DNA from: Thermomicrobium sp.
GTDB taxonomy: Bacteria > Chloroflexota > Chloroflexia > Thermomicrobiales > Thermomicrobiaceae
Direction: 5' to 3'
Assembly: GCA_026419575.1 (NCBI GenBank)
Contig: JANZZC010000002.1
Span: forward strand, 1 to 36,071
DNA length: 36,071 nucleotides
Shown here: one piece after another, positions 27,530-36,071 of the stretch
Position numbering within the stretch: position 1 is the first letter of the stretch
Layout: every line of letters begins with the position of its first letter
Position numbers and translations under genes: made by a program
Notes under the pieces: generated by a model
Database searches by the model: none
Told to the model about the DNA's origin: nothing
Seen by the model: the letters and a program-made list of their open reading frames with translations, nothing else

Positions 27530-30037
27530 ATGGCACGAGGGCGCAAGAACGGACGCAACGGAAACGGTCGCCGGCCGCGCGCCGACGGCAACGGCGCCCG
27601 GCGCGGCGCTGCAGCCGTCGTCATCGCGCGGCGGCGACGCGCCCGCCGACGACACCCGATCACGCAAGCCCTGCTGCGGGTCGCCGCCGTCCTGGGGCTG
27701 ACGCTCGCGCTCGTCGGGTTCGTCGGCGTCAGCGTGGCGGCAGCAGCCGGGTATCTCGGCTGGTCCGCGCTGACCACCGATCTCCCCTCGCCCGATCGGT
27801 TCGAGGCGATCGACTTCCAGACGACCAAGATCTACGACCGGAACTGGGTGCTGCTGAGCGAGATCACCGATCCGACGACCGGCTGGCGCACGGCGATCAG
27901 CTACGAGGAACTGATGGATCACATCCGCCAGCAGCAGAACGACCCGAACAAGCCGCACCGCGCCTGGATCGTCGACGCGACGATCGCCGCCGAGGACGAG
28001 ACGTTCTGGACGAATCCCGGTGTGGAACCGCGCGCTATCCTGCGCAGCCTCATCTTCAACCTGAGCGGCGAAAGCACCAGCGGCGCCTCGACGATCACCC
28101 AGCAGCTCGTCCGCATGCTCTATCCGGAGGCGATCGGGACCGAGCGGACCTACCGCCGGAAGATCCGCGAGGCGATCATGGCGGTGCGCTTCACGCAGCG
28201 GTACTCCAAGCAAGAGATCCTCATGATGTATTTGAACAACGTCTATTACGGGAACCGTGCGTACGGCATCGACGCTGCTGCCCAAGCCTACTTCAACAAG
28301 TTCGCCTGGGAACTGACGCTCGCCGAGGCCTCCATGCTCGCTGGCCTGCCGCAAGCGCCGAGCGTCTACGACCCGACCAAGAACTTCGAGCTGGCCAAGA
28401 AGCGGCAGCGGTACGTCCTCGACCGTATGGTCGAGCTCGGCATGATCACAAAGGAGGAAGCCGACGCAGCGTTCGCCGAACCGCTCTACCCGCAGAGCCG
28501 CGAAGGCCGGTACAACCTCGCTCCGCACTTCGTCAACTTCGTCGTCGATTACCTCGAGCAGAAATACGGACCAGCGGCCGTCTACCGCGGCGGCCTGATG
28601 GTGCGGACCACCCTCGACCTCTCCGTGCAGCAGGCAGCCGAGGAGATCGTCAAGCGGCGGGTCGAGCAGCTCGCCCCCTACCGCGTGAACAACGGGGCGC
28701 TCGTCGCGATGCTGCCCTGGAGCGGCGAGATCATCGCCATGGTCGGGAGCGCCGACTTCTACGACGATGCGATCGACGGGCAGTTCAACGTCGCGACGGC
28801 CGAGCGCCAGCCCGGGTCGGCGATCAAGCCGGTCACCTACCTCACCGCCTTCGAGAAGGCCGGTTGGTATCCGGGGACCGTCGTCTTCGACTACGCCAAG
28901 GTCTGGAACATTCCCGGATTCGGTCGCTACGCCCCCAAAAACGCGACCGGGCAGCACTTCGGCGCAATCACCGTCCGCGAGGCGCTCGCCAACTCGCTCA
29001 ATATCCCGGCGCTGCAGGCGATCGAGGTCGTCGGCGTCCCGGCGATGATCGACATGGCGCACCGGCTCGGGATCAAGACCGGCTTCTGGCGCGATCCGAG
29101 CTTCTACGGGCTCTCGATCACGCTCGGCGGCGGCGAAGTCTCGCTCCTCGAACTGACCAATGCGTACGCGACGATCGCGAACAACGGCAAGTACGTCCCG
29201 TACAACCCGATCCTGGAGATCATCGCGCCCGGGAACAACCGGATCTACCAGCTCGACCGATCAACAGTCCTGGAGCAGGCACCGCAGGTCGTCCGAGCCG
29301 AGTACGCCTACCTCATCACGAGCATCCTCTCGGACAACAAGGCACGCGCCCTGATCTTCGGGCTCAACAACCCCCTCGTTCTCCCGGAACTCGACAACCG
29401 TCCGGTCGCGGCCAAGACCGGCACGTCGGAGGACGCTCGCGACCTCTGGACCGTCGGGTACACGACCGACGTCGTCGTCGGTGTCTGGGTCGGAAACACG
29501 GACAACAGTCCGACGCGCGGGCTCGACGGGATCTCGAGCGCCGCCTTGATCTGGCACGACTTCATGGTGAGAGTCCACCAGGAGCCCACGCTCGCGCAGG
29601 CACTGCTGGGACCGGACGGTCAGCCGCTCCCGCTCGAGTTCCGTCGCCCAGCCGGTATCGTCGAGGTACAGGTCTGCGCGGCGACCGGTAAGCGACCGAT
29701 CCCCGGCGCTCGCACGGTGACCGAACTCAGCGTGCGCGACGGGCCACCGCGGCTCCGCTGCGATCAAGCTTCCGAGTACGAGCTCCGCGAGCTCCGCGCT
29801 GCCCTCTCGACGCCGCAGGGCATGACCAGCCGCGGCTGGAGCTCGCTCCAGGCCTACGCGGCCATGGTCGGTATTACACCGCGCATCGAGATCGTGCGCC
29901 CCACCCCGCCACCGGAGAGCGGGTCGCCGATGCCGCCTGCCCAGCAGGCGACACCGCCAGCCGGGAACGGGGCGGTGCCGACGCCTCCCGGTGGGCCGCT
30001 CCTCCCCGGCGAGATCCCGCCGACGCCAGCACCGTGA
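27530..30037 (+). CDS. bifunctional penicillin-binding protein 1A (class A PBP)
   Basis: An 835-residue wall synthase. A strongly basic cytoplasmic N-terminus (1-43) and a membrane helix (about 44-77) are followed by a GT51 glycosyltransferase (about 100-290) with Glu155 in AAEDETFWTNPG, GASTITQQLVRMLYPE and RKIREAIMAVR...YSKQEILMMYLNNVYYG. The transpeptidase domain follows with Ser430-x-x-Lys433 (PGSAIKPVTY), Ser489-Leu-Asn and Lys629-Thr-Gly. The EDETFWTNPG motif has Asn where many families have His. The C-terminus is a Pro-rich tail of about 50 residues. It polymerises lipid II glycan and crosslinks stem peptides outside the membrane. The ATG follows GACGGAG; there is no in-frame alternative close upstream. 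Confidence 0.95.
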   Translation: MARGRKNGRNGNGRRPRADGNGARRGAAAVVIARRRRARRRHPITQALLRVAAVLGLTLALVGFVGVSVAAAAGYLGWSALTTDLPSPDRFEAIDFQTTKIYDRNWVLLSEITDPTTGWRTAISYEELMDHIRQQQNDPNKPHRAWIVDATIAAEDETFWTNPGVEPRAILRSLIFNLSGESTSGASTITQQLVRMLYPEAIGTERTYRRKIREAIMAVRFTQRYSKQEILMMYLNNVYYGNRAYGIDAAAQAYFNKFAWELTLAEASMLAGLPQAPSVYDPTKNFELAKKRQRYVLDRMVELGMITKEEADAAFAEPLYPQSREGRYNLAPHFVNFVVDYLEQKYGPAAVYRGGLMVRTTLDLSVQQAAEEIVKRRVEQLAPYRVNNGALVAMLPWSGEIIAMVGSADFYDDAIDGQFNVATAERQPGSAIKPVTYLTAFEKAGWYPGTVVFDYAKVWNIPGFGRYAPKNATGQHFGAITVREALANSLNIPALQAIEVVGVPAMIDMAHRLGIKTGFWRDPSFYGLSITLGGGEVSLLELTNAYATIANNGKYVPYNPILEIIAPGNNRIYQLDRSTVLEQAPQVVRAEYAYLITSILSDNKARALIFGLNNPLVLPELDNRPVAAKTGTSEDARDLWTVGYTTDVVVGVWVGNTDNSPTRGLDGISSAALIWHDFMVRVHQEPTLAQALLGPDGQPLPLEFRRPAGIVEVQVCAATGKRPIPGARTVTELSVRDGPPRLRCDQASEYELRELRAALSTPQGMTSRGWSSLQAYAAMVGITPRIEIVRPTPPPESGSPMPPAQQATPPAGNGAVPTPPGGPLLPGEIPPTPAP

Positions 30038-30060
30038 CCGCCCGCAGCGCGCGCGGATCG

Positions 30061-30069
30061 TGCTATCCT
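30061..30069 (+). promoter_or_regulatory. extended -10 promoter of the nuo operon
   Basis: TGCTATCCT is an extended -10 element 44 nt before nuoA. The position 17 nt upstream (CCGCAG) is a poor -35. It occupies the 75-bp gap after the penicillin-binding protein stop. Confidence 0.45.
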
Positions 30070-30112
30070 TCACGAGCGGGGTGAGAGGGGCCCGCGAGAG
30101 CGAGGTGTACCC

Positions 30113-30472
30113 ATGTCGCTCATCGACTACGCGGTGATCGGCCTGCTCGTCGTCACCGGTACGGTGATGGGAGCGGTGCTCATCCTGCTCGGCCACTTCG
30201 TCCGACCACGCAAGCCCAACCCGGCCAAGCTGCAGCCGTACGAGTCGGGCGTACCGGACGTCGCTCCGCCGCGCGGGCGCCTCACACCGCGCTTCTACCT
30301 GGTCGCGCTCCTGTTCGTGGTCTTCGACGTCGAGGCGATCTTCCTGTACCCGTGGGCCGTGGCATTCGATGCGCTCGCGCTCTACGGTTTCGTCCAGGCG
30401 GCCCTGTTCGTCGGCATCCTGCTCGTCGGGCTCCTCTACGAATGGCGGAAAGGAGCCCTGGAATGGGTGTGA
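30113..30472 (+). CDS. nuoA: NADH-quinone oxidoreductase subunit A
   Basis: A 119-residue complex I membrane subunit with three helices (about 8-28, 62-82, 88-108). It has the conserved [10 protein letters not shown] loop and [22 protein letters not shown] in the second helix. ATG 30113 has GAGGTG 6 nt upstream. It is the first gene of the nuo run and overlaps nuoB by 10 nt. Confidence 0.96.
   Translation: MSLIDYAVIGLLVVTGTVMGAVLILLGHFVRPRKPNPAKLQPYESGVPDVAPPRGRLTPRFYLVALLFVVFDVEAIFLYPWAVAFDALALYGFVQAALFVGILLVGLLYEWRKGALEWV
30449..30455 (+). promoter_or_regulatory. Shine-Dalgarno that sets the nuoB start
   Basis: AAAGGAG, inside nuoA, lies 7 nt before ATG 30463. It favours this ATG over GTG 30469, which would give a 4-nt overlap but a 13-nt spacing. 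Confidence 0.65.
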
Positions 30473-31020
30473 GCCAGACGCCGAGTCATCCCAACGTCAT
30501 CACGACGACCGTCGATTGGGTCTTCAGCTGGGCGCGGCGCTCGAGTCTGTGGTGGCTGCAGTTCGGGCTGGCCTGCTGCGCGATCGAGATGATCAGCGCG
30601 GCGATGCCGCGCTTCGACCTGGCCGAGCGCTTCGGCATGCTCTACCGAGCCTCGCCCCGCCAGGCGGACCTCATGATCGTGGCCGGCACCGTCACCAAAA
30701 AGATGGCACCGGTCGTCCGGCAGCTCTACGACCAGATGGCCGATCCCAAGTGGGTCATCAGCATGGGCAGCTGCGCGAACGTGGGCGGTCCGTTCGATAC
30801 CTATGCGGTGGTGCAAGGCGTGGATCAAGTCATCCCGGTCGATATCTACGTTCCAGGCTGCCCACCGGTGCCGGAAGCGCTGTACTACGGTGTGCTCGAG
30901 TTGCAGAACCGCATCATCCGCTACGAGCGCCTGAAGGAGCGGTACGGTCCGGAGGCTGCCGAAGCGTACCGGCAGGAGCAACGCGAGGCGGCGCGCGCCG
31001 CGCTCGGGCCACGATCGTAG
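30463..31020 (+). CDS. nuoB: NADH-quinone oxidoreductase subunit B
   Basis: A 185-residue peripheral-arm subunit that carries cluster N2, the last Fe-S centre before quinone. The four cysteine positions are present: the tandem pair in GLACCAIEM, one in MGSCANVGG and one in [10 protein letters not shown] charged C-terminal helix ([16 protein letters not shown]-like) ends the protein. It overlaps nuoA by 10 nt and is 9 nt from nuoC. Confidence 0.96.
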   Translation: MGVSQTPSHPNVITTTVDWVFSWARRSSLWWLQFGLACCAIEMISAAMPRFDLAERFGMLYRASPRQADLMIVAGTVTKKMAPVVRQLYDQMADPKWVISMGSCANVGGPFDTYAVVQGVDQVIPVDIYVPGCPPVPEALYYGVLELQNRIIRYERLKERYGPEAAEAYRQEQREAARAALGPRS

Positions 31021-31029
31021 GGGGATCCG

Positions 31030-31644
31030 GTGAGCGAACCTCGGTACAGAGCAGCGGTCTCTGACACGAGCCCGTGGGACACGACCGGCTACTGGGGGCC
31101 GACCGACGCGGAGCAGCATCCAGCGGTCCGGCTCGTGCGCGAGCGCTTCCCCGCAGCGTTCCAGGAAGTGGTGGCCTTCCGCGACGAGGTGACGATCCGC
31201 GTCGCCCGCCAGGCGCTCCGCGACGTCGTCGACTTCCTGCGGACGCACCCGGAGCTCCGGTACAACCATCTGACCGACATCACCGCGGTCGACATGCTCT
31301 ATCTCCGCGAGCGCCCGCGTTTCGACGTCGTCGTCCAGCTCTATTCGATCCCGCGCCGTCAACGGTTGCGCATTAAGTGCGGCGTCGACGACGGGGAAAC
31401 GGTTCCCTCGCTGGTACCGATCTTCGCGGGCGCCAACTGGCTGGAGCGCGAGTGCTTCGACATGTTCGGTATCGTCTTCGAGGGACACCCGGATCTCCGG
31501 CGCATTCTCCTGCCGGAGGACTGGGACGAAGGGCATCCGTTGCGCAAGGACTATCCGCTCCGCGGGTATCGGGACTACGTCCAACCGGGCTTCGAGGCAC
31601 CTGCTCCGCGGATCCGCGGGACACTGCGGAGGCCTGGGCCATGA
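31030..31644 (+). CDS. nuoC: NADH-quinone oxidoreductase subunit C
   Basis: A 204-residue 30-kDa subunit of the peripheral arm. The family signature [27 protein letters not shown] is clear, followed by HPLRKDYPL. The GTG start at 31030 is 9 nt after nuoB. The stop overlaps nuoD as ATGA, so C and D are separate but translationally coupled, not fused as in E. coli. Confidence 0.95.
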   Translation: MSEPRYRAAVSDTSPWDTTGYWGPTDAEQHPAVRLVRERFPAAFQEVVAFRDEVTIRVARQALRDVVDFLRTHPELRYNHLTDITAVDMLYLRERPRFDVVVQLYSIPRRQRLRIKCGVDDGETVPSLVPIFAGANWLERECFDMFGIVFEGHPDLRRILLPEDWDEGHPLRKDYPLRGYRDYVQPGFEAPAPRIRGTLRRPGP

Positions 31645-32870
31645 TCGATTTCTCGCAGCCGACGCCGGTCATCCTGAGCGAGGTCCGGCTGATCACGCCG
31701 ACCCGCCGCGAACTCGTCCTCAACATGGGGCCGCAGCACCCGAGCACACACGGCGTGTTACGCGTCCGCCTGACGCTGGAGGGAGAAACGGTTATCGCGT
31801 GCGATCCGGTGATCGGTTACCTCCACCGCGGCGTCGAGAAGCTGGGCGAATCGCACCGGTACGCGCAGTTCGTCCCCTGGACCGATCGCACCGATTACGT
31901 CGCGGCGCCGTCGAACAACTTGGGATACGTGCTCGCGGTGGAGAAGCTCTGCGGCATCCAGGCGCCGGAGCGCGCGCAGTACTGGCGGATGATCATGGCC
32001 GAACTCACCCGGATCGCCTCGCATCTAGTGTGGCTCGGCACCCACGCGCTCGACATCGGCGCGCTTTCGGTGTCGCTGTACACCTTCCGCGACCGCGAGC
32101 TGATCTTGGACATCTTCGAGAAGTTCTGCGGGGCACGCCTCACGACCAACATGATGGAGATCGGCGGCTTCTCGCGCGAGATTCCGCCCGATCTCCCGGA
32201 GATGGTCCGCGAGTTCTGCCGCTACTTCCCCAAGGCGATCCGCCAGTACGAGGATCTCCTCACCGAGAACCCGATCTGGTTGGCGCGCACCAAGGGGGTC
32301 GGGGTCATCGAACCCGAGGTCGCGATCAACTACGGCTTGACCGGAGCCTGTCTCCGCGGCTCCGGTGTCAACTACGATGTTCGCAAGGCGATGCCGTATC
32401 TCCTCTACGACCGCGTCGAGTTCGAGGTGCCGCTCGGCACCCACGGCGACGTCTACGACCGGTATCTGGTGCGCATGGAGGAGATGCGCCAATCGATCCG
32501 GATCATCGAACAATGCCTCGAGCAGGTGCCGACCGACGGTCCGCTCATGGCCTACGAGTCGCCGTACGTGATTCCGCCCCACAAGAACGTCATGACGACC
32601 GCCGAGGACATGCAGCGGCACTTCATCTGGGTCATCAAGGGGTTCAGCCCGCCCAAGGGCGAGGTGTACCACGCAGTCGAGCACTCGAAGGGCGAACTCG
32701 GTTACTACATCGTCAGCGACGGCAGTCCTATCCCGTACCGCTTGCGGATCCGCTCCCCGGACTTCGTCAATCTGCAATCGCTCCCCTACATGGCCCAGGG
32801 CGCGATGCTCGCCGACATCGTCGCCTTGATCGGGACGATTGACATCGTGCTCGGCTCGGTGGACCGATAG
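31641..32870 (+). CDS. nuoD: NADH-quinone oxidoreductase subunit D
   Basis: A 409-residue 49-kDa subunit that forms the quinone site with NuoB. It has [14 protein letters not shown] (with the quinone-site His), [16 protein letters not shown], the [16 protein letters not shown] helix, and the C-terminal [27 protein letters not shown]. The ATG overlaps the nuoC stop and follows GGAGG by about 9 nt. The next gene is nuoH, with no nuoE, nuoF or nuoG between. Confidence 0.96.
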   Translation: MIDFSQPTPVILSEVRLITPTRRELVLNMGPQHPSTHGVLRVRLTLEGETVIACDPVIGYLHRGVEKLGESHRYAQFVPWTDRTDYVAAPSNNLGYVLAVEKLCGIQAPERAQYWRMIMAELTRIASHLVWLGTHALDIGALSVSLYTFRDRELILDIFEKFCGARLTTNMMEIGGFSREIPPDLPEMVREFCRYFPKAIRQYEDLLTENPIWLARTKGVGVIEPEVAINYGLTGACLRGSGVNYDVRKAMPYLLYDRVEFEVPLGTHGDVYDRYLVRMEEMRQSIRIIEQCLEQVPTDGPLMAYESPYVIPPHKNVMTTAEDMQRHFIWVIKGFSPPKGEVYHAVEHSKGELGYYIVSDGSPIPYRLRIRSPDFVNLQSLPYMAQGAMLADIVALIGTIDIVLGSVDR

Positions 32871-32900
32871 CTCGGGAGACGGGGTGGGGTAGCGGAGGCG

Positions 32901-33926
32901 ATGGACTGGCAGCGATTGCTCGTGAGCTATCTCGTCGGTTTCGTCCTCCTGAACGTGCTGCTCGGGCTCATGGCCTACATGACGTGGTTCGAGCGGCGTG
33001 TCCTGGCGCGCCTGCAGCACCGGGTCGGCCCGAACCGGACCGGTCCGTTCGGCCTCCTGCAGCCGATCGCCGACGGGATCAAGCTGCTCGCCAAAGAGGA
33101 CATCGTGCCGGCGAACGCCGATCGTTTGGTCTTCCTCGTCGCTCCGTTGCTCTCCTTCGCCCTCGCCCCGCTCGGCGCAGCCGTGATCCCGTTCGGCGAG
33201 ACACTGCACCTCTTCGGTGTCGACGTTCCGCTGCTCGTCGCCGACATCAATGTCGCGGTCCTCTACGTGCTCGCGCTGGGTTCGGTCGGCGTCTACGGCA
33301 TCATCCTCGGCGGCTACGCCTCCGGGAACCGCTATTCGCTCCTCGGCGCGCTCCGGTCGACGGCGCAGGTGATCAGCTACGAGCTCGTCCTCGGGCTGTC
33401 GCTGGTCGGCGTTCTCATCCTCTCCGGTTCGTTGAGCCTGCAGGACATCCTGCGCGAGCAGCAGCGGACGCTGGTCATCGGGCCGCTGACGCTGCCGAAC
33501 TGGTACATCCTGTCGCAGCCGCTGGCGTTCGCACTCTTCCTGATCGCAGCGGTCGCCGAGACGAACCGGGCGCCCTTCGACCTCCCGGAAGCCGAAACGG
33601 AGCTCGTCGCCGGCTACTTCACCGAATACTCCGGTTTCCGCTTCTCCTTCTACTTCCTGGCCGAGTACATCAACATGATCGTCGTCTCGCTCCTCGCGGC
33701 GACGCTCTTCCTCGGCGGGATCGACGGGCCGATCGCAGACGGCGTGTGGTGGCTCGCGCTCAAGGCGCTGTTCTTTCTCTTTTTCTACGTCTGGCTCCGC
33801 GCGACGCTTCCTCGCTTCCGGTACGACCAGCTCATGGGACTCGCCTGGAAAGTGCTGCTGCCGCTCGCGCTGCTGAACATCGCGCTCACTGGGCTCGTGC
33901 GGCTCTGGGGCATCGGTGCGCTCTGA
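32901..33926 (+). CDS. nuoH: NADH-quinone oxidoreductase subunit H
   Basis: A 341-residue membrane subunit with about eight helices that joins the quinone cavity to the proton-pumping arm. Conserved loops are FERRVLARLQHRVGPNRTGP, QPIADGIKLLAKED, the AETNRAPFDLPEAETELVAGY loop and EYINMIVVS. It starts 30 nt after nuoD and ends 18 nt before nuoJ; the nuoI gene that normally follows is not here. Confidence 0.96.
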   Translation: MDWQRLLVSYLVGFVLLNVLLGLMAYMTWFERRVLARLQHRVGPNRTGPFGLLQPIADGIKLLAKEDIVPANADRLVFLVAPLLSFALAPLGAAVIPFGETLHLFGVDVPLLVADINVAVLYVLALGSVGVYGIILGGYASGNRYSLLGALRSTAQVISYELVLGLSLVGVLILSGSLSLQDILREQQRTLVIGPLTLPNWYILSQPLAFALFLIAAVAETNRAPFDLPEAETELVAGYFTEYSGFRFSFYFLAEYINMIVVSLLAATLFLGGIDGPIADGVWWLALKALFFLFFYVWLRATLPRFRYDQLMGLAWKVLLPLALLNIALTGLVRLWGIGAL

Positions 33927-33944
33927 AGGAGAGGCACGCGACGT

Positions 33945-34670
33945 ATGGCACTTTCGGTCCTCGTCTTCTGGCTCCTGGCACTGGTCAGCATCCTCGGTGC
34001 GCTCGGGGTGGTCGTCGCGCGCAATCCGATCCACAGCGCGATCGGTCTGGTGCTCTCCTTCCTCAACGTCGCAGCCATCTATCTCGTCGCGCGCGCCGAG
34101 TTCCTCGCCGTGGTCCAGGTCATCGTCTACGCCGGCGCGGTGATCGTGCTCGTCGTCTTCGTGACGATGCTCGTCCATCCGGACGATCTCCCGGAGTTCC
34201 ACGGGCGTCGTCCGTTGCGGGTCGCGACCGGCCTCATCCTCGGGATCGCGCTGCTGGCTGAAGTCACGGCAGCAATCCTGGCGCGCGGCCTGCGGGGAGC
34301 GCCCGGTCCGTGGACGGAGGAGACGGTCGCCGCGGTCGGCGGCAACACGAGCGCGCTCGGGCAGGTGCTCTACTCGGAGTTCATGCTCCCGATCCAGCTC
34401 ACCGCCGTGCTGTTGCTGGCGGCCACCATCGGCGCCATCGTCCTCGCTCGACCGGAAGCGGTCAGCGAACGCTTGGCGGTAGCCCGACGTCTCCTCACGA
34501 TCTCGCTCGCCCACCCGCGCGGGCTGGACCAACCGGAGCCGCCGCTCGCCTTGCCGGCTGGCCGAGACGAGCGAGTGAAACCGGCCGGTGGCGGGCGACC
34601 GATCGTGCTCGCCCGCTCGGCCGACGAGTTCACCGAGCGACCGGCCTGGGGCGAATGGAGGCCGCGATGA
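33945..34670 (+). CDS. nuoJ: NADH-quinone oxidoreductase subunit J
   Basis: A 241-residue subunit with five predicted helices; GALGVVVARNPIHSAIGLVL and EFLAVVQVIVYAGAVIVLVVFVTML are the conserved family segments, the latter including the pi-bulge helix region. After the last helix (about 145-167) there is a ~70-residue soluble tail rich in Pro and Arg, longer than in E. coli NuoJ (184 residues). AAGGAG lies 13 nt upstream of the ATG. The stop overlaps nuoK as ATGA. Confidence 0.93.
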   Translation: MALSVLVFWLLALVSILGALGVVVARNPIHSAIGLVLSFLNVAAIYLVARAEFLAVVQVIVYAGAVIVLVVFVTMLVHPDDLPEFHGRRPLRVATGLILGIALLAEVTAAILARGLRGAPGPWTEETVAAVGGNTSALGQVLYSEFMLPIQLTAVLLLAATIGAIVLARPEAVSERLAVARRLLTISLAHPRGLDQPEPPLALPAGRDERVKPAGGGRPIVLARSADEFTERPAWGEWRPR

Positions 34671-34975
34671 GCGAACTCAGCGCGACGCATTTCCTGCTGC
34701 TCAGTGCCGCGCTGTTCATCATCGGCATGGTCGGCGTCCTGACGCGCCGCAACGTGCTCGTCATCTTCATGTGCATCGAGCTCATGCTCAACGCGGTGAA
34801 CGTCAGCCTCATCGGTTTCGCCTGGGAACTGCACCAGCTGACAGGGCAAGTCTTCGCTCTCTTCGTCATCGCCATCGCCGCAGCGGAAGCGGTCGTCGGA
34901 CTCGGCATCGTGATGGCGCTCACCCGCCGCGCCGACACGGTTGATATCGACGAACTCCGTCAGCTCCGCGAGTGA
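34667..34975 (+). CDS. nuoK: NADH-quinone oxidoreductase subunit K
   Basis: A 102-residue antiporter-like (MrpC-type) subunit with three helices. Conserved glutamates are in FMCIELMLNAVNV and IAAAEAVVGLGIVMAL. GGAGG lies 5 nt before the ATG, which overlaps the nuoJ stop. Confidence 0.96.
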   Translation: MSELSATHFLLLSAALFIIGMVGVLTRRNVLVIFMCIELMLNAVNVSLIGFAWELHQLTGQVFALFVIAIAAAEAVVGLGIVMALTRRADTVDIDELRQLRE

Positions 34976-34988
34976 ACGGGGAGGAACG

Positions 34989-36071
34989 ATGGAGCGTACC
35001 GCCGCCTGGTTGGTTATCATCCCGCTCGCTCCGCTGCTGGCTGCGATCGCGAACGTCCTGTTCGGCAAGTGGTGGATCCGCCAGCGAGCGCACTGGCTCG
35101 CGGTCCCGGCCGTCGGCATCGCGTTCCTCGCGAGCCTCGCGGCAGCCTGGCAGGTGTTCGGGGAACACGTCGTCCTCCGGCAATCGCTCTACACCTGGAT
35201 CACGGCAGGCGACTTCCACGTCCCCGTCGAGCTCGTCGTCGACGAGCTGACGGCAGTGATGCTGCTGGTCGTGACCGGGGTGAGCTTCCTCGTCCACGTC
35301 TACTCCATCGGGTACATGCAGCACGATCCGGGGTACTACCGCTTCTTCGCCTGGCTTCCGCTGTTCGTCTTCTCGATGGTCATGCTCGTGCTCGCCAGCA
35401 ATTTCCTAGTCTTGTTCGTCTTCTGGGAGGCGGTCGGTCTCTGCTCGTACCTCCTGATCGGTTTCTGGTTCCGACGACGCTCGGCCGCCGAAGCCGCCAA
35501 GAAGGCGTTCGTCGTCAACCGCATCGGCGACTTCGGCTTCGCACTGGGGATCATGCTCGTCTTCACGAGCGTGGGATCGCTCGACTACGAAGCCGTCTTC
35601 CACGCGCTGCCCGAACTCTCGTCCGGTACGGTCACGGCGATCGCGCTCTTGCTCTTCACCGGTGCGATCGGGAAGTCCGCCCAGCTGCCGCTCTTCGTCT
35701 GGCTCCCGGACGCGATGGAAGGTCCCACACCGGTCTCCGCGCTCATCCACGCGGCGACGATGGTCACCGCGGGCATCTTCATGGTCGCGCGCGTCCATCC
35801 CGTCTTCGTGGCCTCGCCGACCGCGATGTGGGTCGTCGCGGCGGTCGGTGGACTCACCGCGTTCGTCGCGGCGACGATCGCCACGACGCAGTTCGACATC
35901 AAGCGCGTCATCGCCTACTCGACGGTGAGCCAACTCGGGTACATGGCGATGGCGCTCGGAGTCGGCGCCTGGATCCCGGCCATCTTCCACCTGCTCACGC
36001 ACGCCTTCTTCAAGGCGCTCCTGTTCCTCGGTTCCGGTGCCGTCATGCACGCGCTGCACGACGAACTCGAC
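34989..36071 (+). CDS. nuoL: NADH-quinone oxidoreductase subunit L, 3'-truncated
   Basis: I translated this frame by hand: it is open from ATG 34989 for 361 codons to the last base, with no stop. It is a proton-pumping, antiporter-like subunit. Conserved segments are the FWEAVGLCSYLLIGFW helix with its Glu, GKSAQLPLFVWLPDAMEGPT with the key Lys, VSALIHAATMVTAGIFMVAR, and the broken-helix area STVSQLGYMAMALG followed by HAFFKALLFLGSG. Full NuoL is about 600-650 residues, so roughly the last 40 percent is missing. GGGAGGAACG precedes the start. nuoM and nuoN would be expected downstream. Confidence 0.95.
   Translation, partial: MERTAAWLVIIPLAPLLAAIANVLFGKWWIRQRAHWLAVPAVGIAFLASLAAAWQVFGEHVVLRQSLYTWITAGDFHVPVELVVDELTAVMLLVVTGVSFLVHVYSIGYMQHDPGYYRFFAWLPLFVFSMVMLVLASNFLVLFVFWEAVGLCSYLLIGFWFRRRSAAEAAKKAFVVNRIGDFGFALGIMLVFTSVGSLDYEAVFHALPELSSGTVTAIALLLFTGAIGKSAQLPLFVWLPDAMEGPTPVSALIHAATMVTAGIFMVARVHPVFVASPTAMWVVAAVGGLTAFVAATIATTQFDIKRVIAYSTVSQLGYMAMALGVGAWIPAIFHLLTHAFFKALLFLGSGAVMHALHDELD

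Noticed and set aside
26926-29062. A long upstream extension of the PRC-barrel frame antisense to the penicillin-binding protein gene
   Set aside because: The PRC-barrel similarity begins only at 27433, where a ribosome site and promoter are found. The rest is complementary to the penicillin-binding protein gene.
32025-34532. An 835-codon open frame on the minus strand
   Set aside because: It is antisense to nuoD, nuoH and nuoJ. The translation is almost entirely charged residues, as expected for the complement of membrane-protein codons.

Overview
The window is GC-rich, densely coded bacterial DNA. Gene content and protein style suggest Chloroflexota, most likely class Thermomicrobia (Thermomicrobium or Sphaerobacter relatives). 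This rests on family resemblance (a TreS-maltokinase fusion, a GH57/DUF3536 protein, YFPETGH-type wall repeats, Thr-Pro-rich lipoproteins); I could not test it by search. The first 19 bases are not genomic. They match the Nextera/Tn5 mosaic-end adapter, so the contig starts with an untrimmed sequencing adapter.

Bases 20-9386 (+) hold a four-gene alpha-glucan/trehalose operon: a 5'-truncated treS-maltokinase fusion, malQ, glgB and a GH57/DUF3536 glycosidase. Each start codon overlaps the previous stop by 4 nt. Bases 9373-15121 (-) hold a cell-shape and wall operon, read M23/LysM peptidase, mreB, mreC, murT, gatD. A good -35/-10 promoter lies at 15211-15239. It faces a lipid (diacylglycerol-type) kinase and a class II aldolase-like fusion protein on the plus strand (15426-17671).

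Bases 17746-26700 (-) are two or three transcription units. The first read is a GT4 glycosyltransferase, a CDP-alcohol phosphatidyltransferase, a ComEC-like secreted metallo-beta-lactamase, a DUF3006 protein and a LysM lipoprotein, all tightly overlapped. Next, from its own promoter, come an L,D-transpeptidase with two copies of a 54-residue repeat and a large lipoprotein of unknown function. Last come an atypical N-acyl-D-amino-acid deacylase and a zinc alcohol dehydrogenase. A possible tiny membrane protein and a PRC-barrel protein follow. A bifunctional penicillin-binding protein (27530-30037, +) diverges from the PRC-barrel gene.

Bases 30113-36071 (+) carry respiratory complex I genes in the order nuoA-B-C-D-H-J-K-L. 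nuoL runs off the window end. nuoE, nuoF and nuoG, and more unusually nuoI between H and J, are absent from this run.

Overall this looks like core chromosome rather than a mobile island. I saw no transposase, phage gene, tRNA, rRNA, CRISPR array or defence module. The main theme is the envelope: wall hydrolysis and synthesis, lipid II amidation, L,D-crosslinking, phospholipid head-group addition and glycosylation, and surface lipoproteins, set between storage-polysaccharide metabolism and respiration.
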